Below are positions 34,623-43,199 of a stretch of 51,663 bases of DNA, one piece after another. The notes under the pieces are model-generated. The model was not told the origin of the DNA. It did no database searches and saw only the letters and a list, made by a program, of their open reading frames with translations. Source of the DNA: Nitrospirota bacterium (GTDB lineage: Bacteria; Nitrospirota; Nitrospiria; Nitrospirales; Nitrospiraceae); the NCBI GenBank assembly GCA_018971525.1, contig JAGXAR010000025.1, positions 1-51,663 on the forward strand. Reading direction: 5' to 3'. The position numbers were made by a program, and so were the translations under genes. How positions within the stretch are numbered: the first letter of the stretch is position 1; every line of letters begins with the position of its first letter.

Positions 34623-35366
34623 ATGAACTCCTTACCGCAGATCCTGCACACGATTTCCTACATGGCGCTCCCGCTCCTCTTCGCGATGGTGTTGCATGAG
34701 TACGCCCATGGCTGGGTCGCCGATCGGTGCGGCGATTCGACCGCCAAACTCCAGGGTCGGCTCACCATGAACCCGCTGGCTCACATCGATCCGTTCGGGA
34801 CCGTCATCCTGCCGCTCCTCTGCCTGGCTATGCCGGGCGGATTCTTTCTCGGCTGGGCCAAGCCGGTCCCCATCGACCCACGCTGCATGGGCCGACCACG
34901 TCGCGACATGGCACTCGTCGCGGCGGCGGGCCCGGCCATGAATCTCGCGCTGGCCATCGGCAGCGCCCTCCTCTTCGCGCTCCTGCTGTTAATTGATCCC
35001 ACGATTGGGAACTACTGGTCCAAATCAGAAGACACCAGTCCCTCAGGCACGTGGTACACGATGCTCCTCCTGCCGATCGCCGTGATGGCGGTCTATTCCG
35101 TCTTGATTAACATACTCCTGATGCTATTCAATCTGCTGCCGATTCCCCCATTGGACGGCGGGAGAATTCTCACGAGTCTTCTCCCAACCACCGCGGCGGT
35201 AGCGCTCATGCGCGTGGAACCCTACGGCATGTTCATTCTGCTGGCGCTGATCATGTTCGACCCACAGATCCACCTGATCCATGCCGTCACGAGCACCTTG
35301 ACCCATAGTCTGTCCAATACGATTCTCTCCACCGCCGTCGGTCTCGGAGCAGGAACCACGCCATGA
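34623..35366 (+). CDS. Site-2 protease family zinc metalloprotease (M50B, rhomboid-like membrane peptidase class)
   Basis: A polytopic protein with the zinc motif HEYAH (His 25, Glu 26, His 29) in the first helix and a second zinc-binding segment LPIPPLDGGRI near residue 178. This is the short, PDZ-less S2P subtype common in bacteria; it cleaves membrane-embedded substrates, which are unknown here. It overlaps trpS by four bases (ATGA), so the two are co-translated; this linkage recurs in several bacterial lineages, though its functional reason is unclear. Confidence 0.9.
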   Translation: MNSLPQILHTISYMALPLLFAMVLHEYAHGWVADRCGDSTAKLQGRLTMNPLAHIDPFGTVILPLLCLAMPGGFFLGWAKPVPIDPRCMGRPRRDMALVAAAGPAMNLALAIGSALLFALLLLIDPTIGNYWSKSEDTSPSGTWYTMLLLPIAVMAVYSVLINILLMLFNLLPIPPLDGGRILTSLLPTTAAVALMRVEPYGMFILLALIMFDPQIHLIHAVTSTLTHSLSNTILSTAVGLGAGTTP

Positions 35367-36352
35367 CTACACCCAGAAAGCGAGTCCTCAGTGGCATGCA
35401 GCCGAGCGGGCTGCTCCATCTCGGCAACTATCTCGGCGCCTTGGAAAATTGGAAAGGCCTTCAGAACGAGTTCGAGTGCTATTTCTTCGTCGCGGACTGG
35501 CACGCCCTCTCGTCGAACTATGCCGATACAAGCCGCATCCGAGAATTCGTCCGCGAGTTGTTAATCGACTGGCTTGCCGCGGGCATCGATCCCGCGAAAG
35601 CCACAGTGTTCGTGCAATCGCGTATCCCGGAGCATGCCGTCTTGCATCTCTTGCTCTCGATGATGACTCCTGTCTCCTGGCTCGAACGGAATCCGACCTA
35701 TAAGGAAAAACAGGAGGAGATCAAGGAGCGCGATCTCAGCACATACGGATTTCTCGGCTATCCGGTCCTCCAAGCCGCGGACATCCTCCTCTACAAGCCG
35801 GATTTCGTGCCGGTGGGAAGGGACCAGCTTCCACACCTGGAGCTCACCAGAGAGCTGGCCCGCCGGTTCAACAGCCTCTACAAACCGGTGTTCCCCGAAC
35901 CGATGGAGCAGCTGACCAAGTATCCGAAAGTGCTCGGCACGGATGGCCGGAAGATGAGCAAGAGCTACGGCAACACGATCAACCTGTCCGATCCCGAACC
36001 AGTCGTGCGCCAGAAACTCAAGACGATGGTCACTGATCCCGCCCGAGTCCGTCGCCACGACCCAGGTAATCCGGACCTCTGTCCGGTGTACGATTTTCAC
36101 AAAATCTTTTCATTGCCGATGATTCAGGAGCAGATTAATACCGAATGCAGGACAGCCGCCATCGGCTGTATCGATTGCAAAAAACTCGTCGCTGATCGAA
36201 TCGTGGAACGAATGACGCCAATGTGGGATGCGCGCGCGCGCCTGAGCAAAGATCCCTCGCACCTGAACGACATCGTGACAGAGGGCAGCCGCCGGGCCGG
36301 CGAAGTCGCCAAAGCGACGCTGCACGACGTGAACGAGGCGATGAACATCTAA
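35363..36352 (+). CDS. trpS: Tryptophanyl-tRNA synthetase
   Basis: A class I synthetase with the HIGH-equivalent PSGLLHLGNYLGA, the KMSKS loop (DGRKMSKSYGN, about residue 197) and the tryptophan-pocket region (VPVGRDQLPHLELTREL). At 329 residues it is the standard bacterial size. It is embedded in a coupled set: it overlaps the upstream protease gene and the downstream lipoprotein gene (TAATG). A cysteine set near the C-terminus (CRTAAIGCIDCKK) occurs in the longer-insert TrpS subgroup that binds an Fe-S cluster in Thermotoga; whether a cluster is bound here is unknown. Confidence 0.96.
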   Translation: MTTPRKRVLSGMQPSGLLHLGNYLGALENWKGLQNEFECYFFVADWHALSSNYADTSRIREFVRELLIDWLAAGIDPAKATVFVQSRIPEHAVLHLLLSMMTPVSWLERNPTYKEKQEEIKERDLSTYGFLGYPVLQAADILLYKPDFVPVGRDQLPHLELTRELARRFNSLYKPVFPEPMEQLTKYPKVLGTDGRKMSKSYGNTINLSDPEPVVRQKLKTMVTDPARVRRHDPGNPDLCPVYDFHKIFSLPMIQEQINTECRTAAIGCIDCKKLVADRIVERMTPMWDARARLSKDPSHLNDIVTEGSRRAGEVAKATLHDVNEAMNI

Positions 36353-36783
36353 TGGGGTGGGAGATGAGGAACGGCAAGGTGTGGCAAGGAGGGCTCGTAC
36401 TATGTGCCCTGGTCGGAGGGCTTTCGGGCTGCGGAACCTGGATGCATTCCGACAAACAGGCGGTCACGATTTTCACTAACCCGCCGGAGAGCGAGGTCGT
36501 CATTGACGACTATCTGCACCTCACGGCCCCCGGCACCGTGACCTTAAGCCGTAAAGGCAACCACCTCGCTCAAGTGAACAAGGACGGCTATGAACCGACC
36601 TCGCTCGGCATCGATCGCACCTGGTCCTGGTGGGTCGTCGGAGATATTGTCGGCTGCCTCATTATTTTTTCACCGTTCTGTATCATGCATGATATCGACC
36701 AGGGCGGCTACTATACGTTCGACGACAAGATCTATCTGACGCTTGATCGCCGCGCGGCATCGGAGCCAACCTTATCGAAGTAG
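36352..36783 (+). CDS. PEGA-domain lipoprotein
   Basis: A lipobox LSGC precedes a PEGA-type beta domain (TIFTNPPESEVVIDDYLHLTAPGTVTLSRKG, quoted in part by positions 36464-36556), followed by a hydrophobic hairpin (VVGDIVGCLIIFSPFCIM) and a short tail. PEGA domains are associated with S-layer or polysaccharide binding, so a cell-surface role is likely. The start ATG at 36352 shares a base with the trpS stop; a second ATG at 36364 is possible. 143 residues. Confidence 0.82.
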   Translation: MGWEMRNGKVWQGGLVLCALVGGLSGCGTWMHSDKQAVTIFTNPPESEVVIDDYLHLTAPGTVTLSRKGNHLAQVNKDGYEPTSLGIDRTWSWWVVGDIVGCLIIFSPFCIMHDIDQGGYYTFDDKIYLTLDRRAASEPTLSK

Positions 36784-36797
36784 CCCCGCAGGCCGAC

Positions 36798-37430
36798 TCA
36801 GTCCTGTTTCTGCGCAAGCAGGTTGAGCCACCGCCCCTTGCGCTCCCGGTTGGCCACCACCCTCAACTCAAGAATATTCCATCCGGCTCGACGAACCGCG
36901 CGAGCAAGTTCCTCTTTTCTCCAGCGAGCGAAATAGCGCCCCGGAACCCATCCCTCCGTCACGAAGCGGCTCTTCACGCCATAGGTCACCGTCGCGGCGA
37001 ACAGACCGCCTGGACGGACAAGCCTGCACAGATTAGTCAGGATGCGACGGGCATCCGCTTTCGGAAGATGCATCAGCGAGGCGGCAGCCCAGAGACCGTC
37101 GAACGACGTCGCCTGAAAGGGGAGCTGGCGGAGATCGGCGCGGACCAGCGGCAATGAAGGATATCGACGTCGTCCCGCTGAGAGCAACGCATTCGTCCGA
37201 TCCAAGCCCACAACGCGATACCCGCACTGATCGAGATTGCCCGCATCCTGGCCTCCTCCACAGCCGAGATCCAACAGGCTCGCATCGGCAGGGAGACCCT
37301 TTAGCCATTCGGCCAACAACGGCGATCGGCGATGCCGTCGCTGGCTCCAGCGGGCGACACACTCCTTGGCCGACCGTTCGTACGCGTCGATCGTCTGCAA
37401 GACCAGTTGAGTTGTGCTATCGTGAGGCAC
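36798..37430 (-). CDS. Class I SAM-dependent methyltransferase
   Basis: Rossmann motif I LLDLGCGGGQDAG, motif post-I GYRVVGLDRTN, motif II FDGLWAAASLMHLP. The C-terminal part has WVPGRYFARWRKEELARAV, as in small-molecule methyltransferases of the Methyltransf_11 type. The acceptor is unknown. The start is a GTG. It is convergent with the PEGA lipoprotein gene and divergent from a small exported protein. Confidence 0.86.
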   Translation of the reverse strand: MPHDSTTQLVLQTIDAYERSAKECVARWSQRRHRRSPLLAEWLKGLPADASLLDLGCGGGQDAGNLDQCGYRVVGLDRTNALLSAGRRRYPSLPLVRADLRQLPFQATSFDGLWAAASLMHLPKADARRILTNLCRLVRPGGLFAATVTYGVKSRFVTEGWVPGRYFARWRKEELARAVRRAGWNILELRVVANRERKGRWLNLLAQKQD

Positions 37431-37467
37431 GATGAGAGCAGCCTTTTATACTGCCAGTGGACGGACG

Positions 37468-37764
37468 ATGACCGCACGGACGTTGGTATTGATTCTACTT
37501 GGAGCGAGTTGGGGCACCGCATGGGCAGCCGATCCACCCTGCGACAAGTACCCCGTTGCCAAGCAGACCAAGTGTGCGGCGATCTGGAAGGCGCTGAACC
37601 AGGAAGACGGCCCCTCGATCGCGCAATTCGGGCTGGCCCAACTGAAGCGGCGCGAGGAAGGCAAAATCAACGCCGAGCAACACCTGGCTGAAAACATGAC
37701 ATTCATCAAACAGTCCACCCAAAAGCGCCTTGAACGGCTCGATGCTCGGATGGAGAAAGAATAG
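37468..37764 (+). CDS. Small exported protein, unknown function
   Basis: A signal peptide (MTARTLVLILLGASWGTAWAA) precedes about 75 hydrophilic residues with two cysteines and a helical, charged C-terminus (TQKRLERLDARMEKE). I recognise no family. The frame is open 12 codons upstream, but the ATG at 37468 gives the clean signal peptide. It is convergent with the BFN gene, with only four bases between stops. Confidence 0.7.
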   Translation: MTARTLVLILLGASWGTAWAADPPCDKYPVAKQTKCAAIWKALNQEDGPSIAQFGLAQLKRREEGKINAEQHLAENMTFIKQSTQKRLERLDARMEKE

Positions 37765-37768
37765 CCCC

Positions 37769-38284
37769 TCACAAGTCTTCAGCCTTCGGTTGTCCCGGTT
37801 GTCCCAACACACGTCCAGCGGAGTTCAGCAAATCCCGTCCCACGATGATCGGCGCCTTGAAGTGAATCGCCAGCGCGATTGAATCCGACGATCGGCTGTC
37901 GAACACCTTGACCTCATCACGAAGTGCCACAGTCAGCGAGCCGTAATACGTCCCCTCTTTCAACGTAATGATCGTCTGCGTCACGTGACCGCCAAACGCC
38001 TCGAGAATCGTATGCATCAAATCGTGAGAAAGGGGGCGTGAGAGCTTCTCGCCGTTCAACGCGCCTTGAATCGACACCGCGACTGTCAGATCGACGAAAA
38101 TCGGGATGGCCTTGCCTTCGGCCTGCAAGAACACTACTGGACCATGATCGGAGAAACGGACCTTCACTTCTGTGATCGTCACTGGATCGGAAGGATCCGG
38201 GCTGCCACCGTCCGCATGGACATTCCCGGGGCACAACCCGACAAGGAGAACACCCGAGAGGACTAGCCGACTGAACATCGCCAT
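37769..38284 (-). CDS. Exported BFN-domain (bifunctional nuclease, DUF151) protein
   Basis: After a signal peptide (cleavage near VHADG, residue 25) the protein is one BFN domain: FVDLTVAVSIQGAL, RPLSHDLMHTILEAFGG, TYYGSLTV, FDSRSSDSIALAIHFKAPI. The domain is known from plant and bacterial proteins and has reported DNase/RNase activity. Most bacterial copies are cytoplasmic, so export is notable. The start ATG at 38284 has GGAGG eight bases upstream. The gene is followed by a palindromic element on its upstream side. Confidence 0.88.
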   Translation of the reverse strand: MAMFSRLVLSGVLLVGLCPGNVHADGGSPDPSDPVTITEVKVRFSDHGPVVFLQAEGKAIPIFVDLTVAVSIQGALNGEKLSRPLSHDLMHTILEAFGGHVTQTIITLKEGTYYGSLTVALRDEVKVFDSRSSDSIALAIHFKAPIIVGRDLLNSAGRVLGQPGQPKAEDL

Positions 38285-38373
38285 TGTCACACCTCCTGCA
38301 GCAAGCTGTCAGGCTGCGGAAAAACCATGTTGGCGCGAGAGACCTTCGGTGGTTAAGCCCACAGAAAAACCCT

Positions 38374-38505
38374 CCAGCAGGATGCTCAAAAAGTTCGTCC
38401 AGCAGGGCCGCAGGCGAGTCGAAACCGGAGGCGTACCCTCCGGGGTACGTTGAGGATTTCGATGAACCGAGAACGAAGCCGGCGGACTTTTTCAGCATCC
38501 TGCTA
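38374..38505. repeat. Palindromic intergenic element, copy B
   Basis: A nearly complete inverted repeat of about 132 bases. The left arm CCAGCAGGATGCTCAAAAAG pairs with the right arm CTTTTTCAGCATCCTGCTAG (38487-38505) with few mismatches, and the inner parts (GGCGTACC and GGTACG near 38429-38446) also pair. The last bases supply the TAG stop codon of the adjacent hydrolase gene. It matches copies A (reverse orientation) and C. Folded, it could act as a bidirectional terminator or mRNA 3'-end hairpin. Confidence 0.85.
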
Positions 38506-39141
38506 GACGCGAATAAACTGATTTGTTTCTTTCTCCAACCCGATTTCGGTCTCCGGTCCATGCCCCGTGACCACGATCGTAGCATCCTCCAAGGTGTACA
38601 ACCGCTCTCGAATGGATTGCTCGATGGCCTCGAAGTCTCCGCCCCAAAGATCGGTGCGCCCGATACTGCCGCGAAAGAGCGTGTCGCCGGCCAATACCAA
38701 GTTGTCGCCCGGGAAATGAAAACTCATGGACCCGGGGGTGTGACCGGGCGTATGGAGTGCGACAGCGGAAACTTGCCCGACCAGCAGCTTCTCCTCATCC
38801 TTCAACCAATAATCCGGCAGCGGCACCGGCACATAGGCCACGCCAAAGAGTTCACATTGCACCTCAAGCATTTTCCAGAGCTTCAGATCGTCGTGATGCA
38901 GGCACAATGTCGCCCCTGTCGCCCTCTTCATTTCACCTGATGCCAGAAAATGGTCGAGGTGGGCATGGGTATGGAGGATATGCGTGACCGTCAGACCCAG
39001 CTGCTGCACCTCGCGCAAGATCCGCTCGTGAGCACCGCCCGGATCGACCACGATCGCCTGCTTCGTCACCGGATCGCCGATGATCGAGCAATTGCAGCCA
39101 AGAGGAGGGACAGGAAAAGTTTTTCGGATCACGGTCGGCAT
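38503..39141 (-). CDS. Metallo-beta-lactamase-fold hydrolase (glyoxalase II-like)
   Basis: The zinc site HTHAHLDH (His 59, His 61, Asp 63, His 64), HTPGHTPGSM and DTLFRGSIGRTDLWGG match the YcbL/glyoxalase II-like branch, which hydrolyses thioesters such as S-lactoylglutathione. At 212 residues it is the short form lacking the glyoxalase II C-terminal substrate domain. The TAG stop codon is formed by the end of palindromic element B. It is monocistronic. Confidence 0.9.
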   Translation of the reverse strand: MPTVIRKTFPVPPLGCNCSIIGDPVTKQAIVVDPGGAHERILREVQQLGLTVTHILHTHAHLDHFLASGEMKRATGATLCLHHDDLKLWKMLEVQCELFGVAYVPVPLPDYWLKDEEKLLVGQVSAVALHTPGHTPGSMSFHFPGDNLVLAGDTLFRGSIGRTDLWGGDFEAIEQSIRERLYTLEDATIVVTGHGPETEIGLEKETNQFIRV

Positions 39142-39168
39142 TATGGACGCATGCTACCGCCAAGCCCC

Positions 39169-39797
39169 TCAGGGCGCAAGCAGCGGCCCTCCTTCTGCTT
39201 CTACCTGTGCCTGAATAGTCCAGACGACTTCCGTATCAAGCAACGTCCAGCTTCGTCCTTGGCGGCGAAACCACACGAGGAATCCCGCTCCGGTGTCGTC
39301 GGGATGTAGGGCTTCGACATACATCAGGGTATGATCGTTGCGAAGGTGTCGGCCACGCCAGAGAAGGCCAGACGATCCTGGACCGACGGCGCTTGAACCG
39401 GTCTCGCGCGAGCCACTGTGACTGGACGAGCCAGAGACACCTCCGGCTCTTCGATCGTTTCCCCCGTGGTGAACCGGCAGCGAACAGCAAAGTGAAACTG
39501 TCCTTCGGGCCTGCGTGGTCGCTGGTTGACCGAGTTGAATTCCCGGATCAGGTCCGGTGGCAGTTCGCCTTCGAAATGCCCCAGTTCCTGAAAGGGTTCG
39601 CTCATCCCGGCTCCCTTCTGATCCGGAGCGGGACGGAGCCGCGTCATTCGTGCGATCACGACCAACTGAGTTGCTGACGTGAGAAACTTGCTCGTCACCA
39701 CCTGGTCGTAGAGTGCATAATCTTCAGCGGAAATGACGCCGGCCTTCTGATTTGAATCCGCCACCGCTCCCGCCGCCCCCATGAGCAACACAGCCAT
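39169..39797 (-). pseudogene. Exported protein of unknown function, interrupted by a frameshift
   Basis: The first frame (39797 to a TGA at 39324-39326) encodes a hydrophobic N-terminus (MAVLLMGAAGAVA) and about 140 residues ending TFATIIP. In another frame the DNA continues with RHLRNDHTLMYVEAL, DDTGAGFLVWFRRQG and SWTLLDTEVVW up to a TGA at 39169. The FSGVG plus ND-x-x-LMYVE-x-GxG-x-W series is the pattern expected from secreted proteins with a C-terminal SRVGF...ALVYV module, so the two parts belong together. The shift lies near 39345-39365. The ATG at 39324 overlaps the upstream stop (TGATG), so restart is possible. Either a real lesion or a base-call error. Confidence 0.7.
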
Positions 39798-39934
39798 GAT
39801 GATTACAACTGTCGTCGAGTCATCATGCTTCGAGCATAACTGGCGGAACGGATGAGGGTCAATTCCTGGAATCTGGCGTGGACAAGTCGAAGCGAAGCGT
39901 GGATAATCGCAAAAATTAGATGGAGGGTTGTGCC

Positions 39935-40669
39935 GTGCGAAACAAGATTCAATCGATCCAGTGGCCCTTGTGGACCGGAGTGATCGCGCTCTGTTTCTTA
40001 ACGAGCAGTTGCAAACCCGACGACTCTCCGTTCAAAGCGGAAAATGAGTCGCTCCGCAAGCAACTGGCCAAGCAGGAGTCGGTGGTCAGCTCGTTGCAGG
40101 ACGGGAACAAGGTCATGCAGCAACAGATCGATCTGCTGAACCAGGAGCTACGCGACGCGAAGAAATCGGCCGAGAGCGCAAAGGCCGAGACCAGAGCCGC
40201 CGCCGAAAATCTGGCGCTACAAGTAGCCCAGGCAAAAAAGCTGAGTGCCGACGTCCAAAAAACCGCAGCGGCTCAAGCGGCGCAGAATGTCCACGTCGAG
40301 GAGAAAGGGACCCAAACAGATGACATCCCCCGCCCCTTGAGCACCGTTGCCAAGATTGCGGAGGAAGCCCTCAGTCGCCATGGGTACCAAGTCAAAGTGA
40401 GTATTAAGACCGATCAGAAAGCGGTCTACGTGACGGAGCGGAAAGTCTCCCCCCCTGCCTCGCTTGAAGTCGCCGGCTCACGGAATCAATACGTGCTGTC
40501 GCTTCACGCGCTCCCCTCGAATGTCACCCGACTCAGCGTCAAGGCCGACTTCGAAAAACTGGCCCAGGGTGGACGGATCCTCAGCGTGAGCGCGGAGGAG
40601 GTCGCGGAAATTGAACGGAGCCTCATCCGGGAAATCAACAAGGCCCTAGCCTCCCCCAGCAAGACCTGA
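39935..40669 (+). CDS. Coiled-coil lipoprotein, unknown function
   Basis: A lipobox TSSC (near residue 26) is followed by a heptad-rich coiled coil (about residues 35-115, NESLRKQLAKQESVVSSLQ) and a C-terminal alpha/beta domain of about 110 residues that I do not recognise (YQVKVSIKTDQKAVYVTER). The start is the GTG at 39935, with GGAGGG seven bases upstream; an ATG five codons earlier is open but lacks a site. The stop overlaps the next ATG (TGATG), coupling it to the SUMF1-like gene. Confidence 0.8.
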   Translation: MRNKIQSIQWPLWTGVIALCFLTSSCKPDDSPFKAENESLRKQLAKQESVVSSLQDGNKVMQQQIDLLNQELRDAKKSAESAKAETRAAAENLALQVAQAKKLSADVQKTAAAQAAQNVHVEEKGTQTDDIPRPLSTVAKIAEEALSRHGYQVKVSIKTDQKAVYVTERKVSPPASLEVAGSRNQYVLSLHALPSNVTRLSVKADFEKLAQGGRILSVSAEEVAEIERSLIREINKALASPSKT

Positions 40670-41568
40670 TGCGGCACTATCGCACCTGGCTCCCAACCTT
40701 GCTCTCCCTCCTCATCGTCATAGGAAGCCCGCGAGACGTGAGGGGCGGATCAAAGTCGTCACCGGAACTGGCGCGCCATTTGACCGCGATCGCGGCGCTG
40801 GCCCAGCCGTCACCGATGATCACCATCCCGGCTGGTCCGTTCTTGCTCGGCAGCAAGCGTGTGGATGACGATCCCTATGGGAACTGGACACAGTTCGACG
40901 ATACGGAACTGCCGCAACATCGAGTCTGGCTGGATACCTATGAGATGGATCGCGATGAAGTGAGCCTCGGGGAATACCTGGCATTCTTACAACAGCGAAA
41001 GCTCCATCCATCGGACGAGCTGCAGAAACTCATCTGGCACGTCATCACCATCCATTCCGTCTCGGACCAGACCCTGACCCGGTGGCCCGCGCTCTATGTC
41101 ACGTGGGCCGAGGCGAAAGACCTTTGCGTGGCAAAGAGCAAACGGCTTCCGACGGAGGCTGAATGGGAAAAAGCGGCCCGAGGATCCGACGGCGGTCTAT
41201 TCCCCTGGGGTAAGACTGCCCCCAACCCCACACTCGCCATGTTCGGCCAGCATCACGTCCATGAGATCCCCATTCTTGCGGCAGTGGATTCGCTTGAGGC
41301 CGGCAAGAGTCCCTATGGCCTCCACCATATGGCGGGAAACGTCGCCGAATGGGTGCAGGACTGGTTCGGTTTCGACTACTATGCCTATATGCCGGAGCGC
41401 AATCCGCCTGGCCCGGCCAGCGGGCGCTACAAGAGTGTCCGCGGCGGCTCGTGGAAGAGTAATCAGATCATGCTCCGGACGGCGACCCGTGGCGGCTCAG
41501 CACCGGATCAACGCTCAGCCACGATCGGCTTCCGATGCGCGCAATCATCGACCGCCACTCCCCGCTAG
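40669..41568 (+). CDS. Exported SUMF1/formylglycine-generating-enzyme-like protein without catalytic cysteines
   Basis: After a signal peptide comes an FGE-sulfatase domain: MITIPAGPFLLGSKR, VTWAEAKDLCVAKSKRLPTEAEWEKAARG, MAGNVAEWVQDWFG, VRGGSWKSN and IGFRCA at the end. In true formylglycine-generating enzymes the segment after RGGSW contains the copper-binding cysteines; here it is KSNQIMLRTATR, with none, so sulfatase activation is unlikely. Domain relatives without cysteines include C-type lectin-like and EgtB/PvdO proteins. It is translationally coupled to the coiled-coil lipoprotein upstream. Confidence 0.87.
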   Translation: MRHYRTWLPTLLSLLIVIGSPRDVRGGSKSSPELARHLTAIAALAQPSPMITIPAGPFLLGSKRVDDDPYGNWTQFDDTELPQHRVWLDTYEMDRDEVSLGEYLAFLQQRKLHPSDELQKLIWHVITIHSVSDQTLTRWPALYVTWAEAKDLCVAKSKRLPTEAEWEKAARGSDGGLFPWGKTAPNPTLAMFGQHHVHEIPILAAVDSLEAGKSPYGLHHMAGNVAEWVQDWFGFDYYAYMPERNPPGPASGRYKSVRGGSWKSNQIMLRTATRGGSAPDQRSATIGFRCAQSSTATPR

Positions 41569-41631
41569 TGCAGCGCAAGAATGCTCCCTTTCCTTGGTGC
41601 GGCGAGAGCCTCGTGCTAGCATTTCTTTCCT

Positions 41632-43194
41632 ATGCCTCTGTCAACCAGCGTGCACGATCTCCGGACCCTCATTCGCTCTTGTCACCCCCTGATCGTCATC
41701 GAGACGGTGGAAGAGGAGCGGGTACTGGCGTTGCTGCAATCAGTGGCCGCCCAGGAACGAATGCCGCTGTTCGAATGGTCCGTCACCAGAGGACTCACCC
41801 GCGCCGACGACGGTCCTAGCCTGAACAAGATGACGGCCACACCCCTGGCCTTGCTCCAACACCTCAACGGGCTGACCGTGGAAGGAGTCTTTTGGCTCAA
41901 AGATCTCGTCCCGCATTTGCTAGAGGCCGCTGTGGCGCGCCAGTTGCGAGAAGTGAGTCATCACTTCGGCCGGTCGCGTGCCACCTGCGTGCTCACCGGC
42001 CATCCTATCGCCCTGCCGCTCGATATCGAAAAGATCGTCGTCCGGCTCGACCTGCAACTACCGGATCGAAACGAACTGCAATCCATGCTCCAGAGCGTCC
42101 TGCAGTCGCTCGGCTCCAGAACCTCGACCCGTCGTGCAAGGTCGACCACCGTCGTGCAAAGTATCCTCAGCTCCATCGGCGACTCCAATGCGGCAGACCA
42201 GAGCCCTTCGGCAGACGAGCGTGACGCCATCCTCCGGGCTTTACAGGGGCTGACGCTCCATCAGGCGCGGCAGGTCATCACGCAATGCGTCGTCGAAGAC
42301 GGCACACTCTCCGCCGACGACGTGCAGACGATTCTGAGGCGCAAGGTGCAGGCGATCAAGGATGGCGGCCTGCTAGAATACTATCCGCTCGAAGACAACC
42401 GGTTCGAGTTGGGCGGATTCGTCAATTTGAAATCCTGGCTGGAACGCGCGAGTGTCGGTTTCACCGCAGAAGCCAGGGCGCTCAATCTCACGCCCCCCAG
42501 GGGAATCATGCTCGTGGGCGCGCCAGGCTGCGGTAAATCGCTGGCTGCTAAGGCCATCGCGCGGGAATGGCAGCTTCCGCTCCTCAAGCTGGACGCAGGC
42601 CGGTTGTTCGATAAATTCGTCGGTGAGTCGGAGAAGAACTTCCGCAAGGCGATCGAGATGGCTGAGACGCTGTCGCCTATCGTCCTCTGGATTGATGAAA
42701 TCGAGAAAGCGATGGCCGCGGGGGGCGGAAACGGCGAGGCCGATGCAGGCTTGAGCCGGCGGCTGTTCGGCGCATTCCTCACTTGGCTTCAAGAGAAGAA
42801 GCAGGAGGTCTTCGTCGTGGCCACCGCCAACAATCTTTCGTTGCTCCCCCCCGAACTCCTTCGCAAAGGCCGGTTCGATGAAATCTTCTTCGTGGACCTG
42901 CCGGACGACGGCGAACGAAAAGCCATCTGGAGAATACACCTCGGCCTCCGCAAGCAGGACAGCACGAAATTCGATTTGGTCAAGATCGTCAGTGCCAGCG
43001 ACGGCTTCAGCGGCTCGGAAATCGAACAGGCTGTGGTCGCGGCACTCTACCGCTCCCTCCATCAGAAAACGCCGCTGACGACCGATCTTTTAATTGAAGA
43101 ATTGACCAACACTGTGCCACTCTCCGTCACCCGGCGTGAAGAGATCGATCAGCTCCGGGAGACGGCACAAGGCCGGTTCGTCAACGTACGGTGA
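41632..43194 (+). CDS. AAA+ ATPase of the Ycf46 type
   Basis: An N-terminal region (residues 1-235) of the Ycf46 kind, beginning with [21 protein letters not shown], is followed by one AAA+ module (about 250-520): Walker A GAPGCGKS, Walker [12 protein letters not shown], sensor 1 VVATAN and arginine fingers in RKGRFDEIF. Ycf46 proteins occur in cyanobacteria, plastids and many bacteria; a role in photosynthetic or carbon regulation is reported for cyanobacteria only. At 520 residues it is typical. It is followed at once by the NlpC/P60-like lipoprotein gene. Confidence 0.9.
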   Translation: MPLSTSVHDLRTLIRSCHPLIVIETVEEERVLALLQSVAAQERMPLFEWSVTRGLTRADDGPSLNKMTATPLALLQHLNGLTVEGVFWLKDLVPHLLEAAVARQLREVSHHFGRSRATCVLTGHPIALPLDIEKIVVRLDLQLPDRNELQSMLQSVLQSLGSRTSTRRARSTTVVQSILSSIGDSNAADQSPSADERDAILRALQGLTLHQARQVITQCVVEDGTLSADDVQTILRRKVQAIKDGGLLEYYPLEDNRFELGGFVNLKSWLERASVGFTAEARALNLTPPRGIMLVGAPGCGKSLAAKAIAREWQLPLLKLDAGRLFDKFVGESEKNFRKAIEMAETLSPIVLWIDEIEKAMAAGGGNGEADAGLSRRLFGAFLTWLQEKKQEVFVVATANNLSLLPPELLRKGRFDEIFFVDLPDDGERKAIWRIHLGLRKQDSTKFDLVKIVSASDGFSGSEIEQAVVAALYRSLHQKTPLTTDLLIEELTNTVPLSVTRREEIDQLRETAQGRFVNVR

Positions 43195-43199
43195 GGCCG

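Noticed and set aside
40669-41568. A functional formylglycine-generating enzyme
   Set aside because: The cysteines that bind copper and do catalysis after the RGGSW motif are absent, and no sulfatase gene is in the window.
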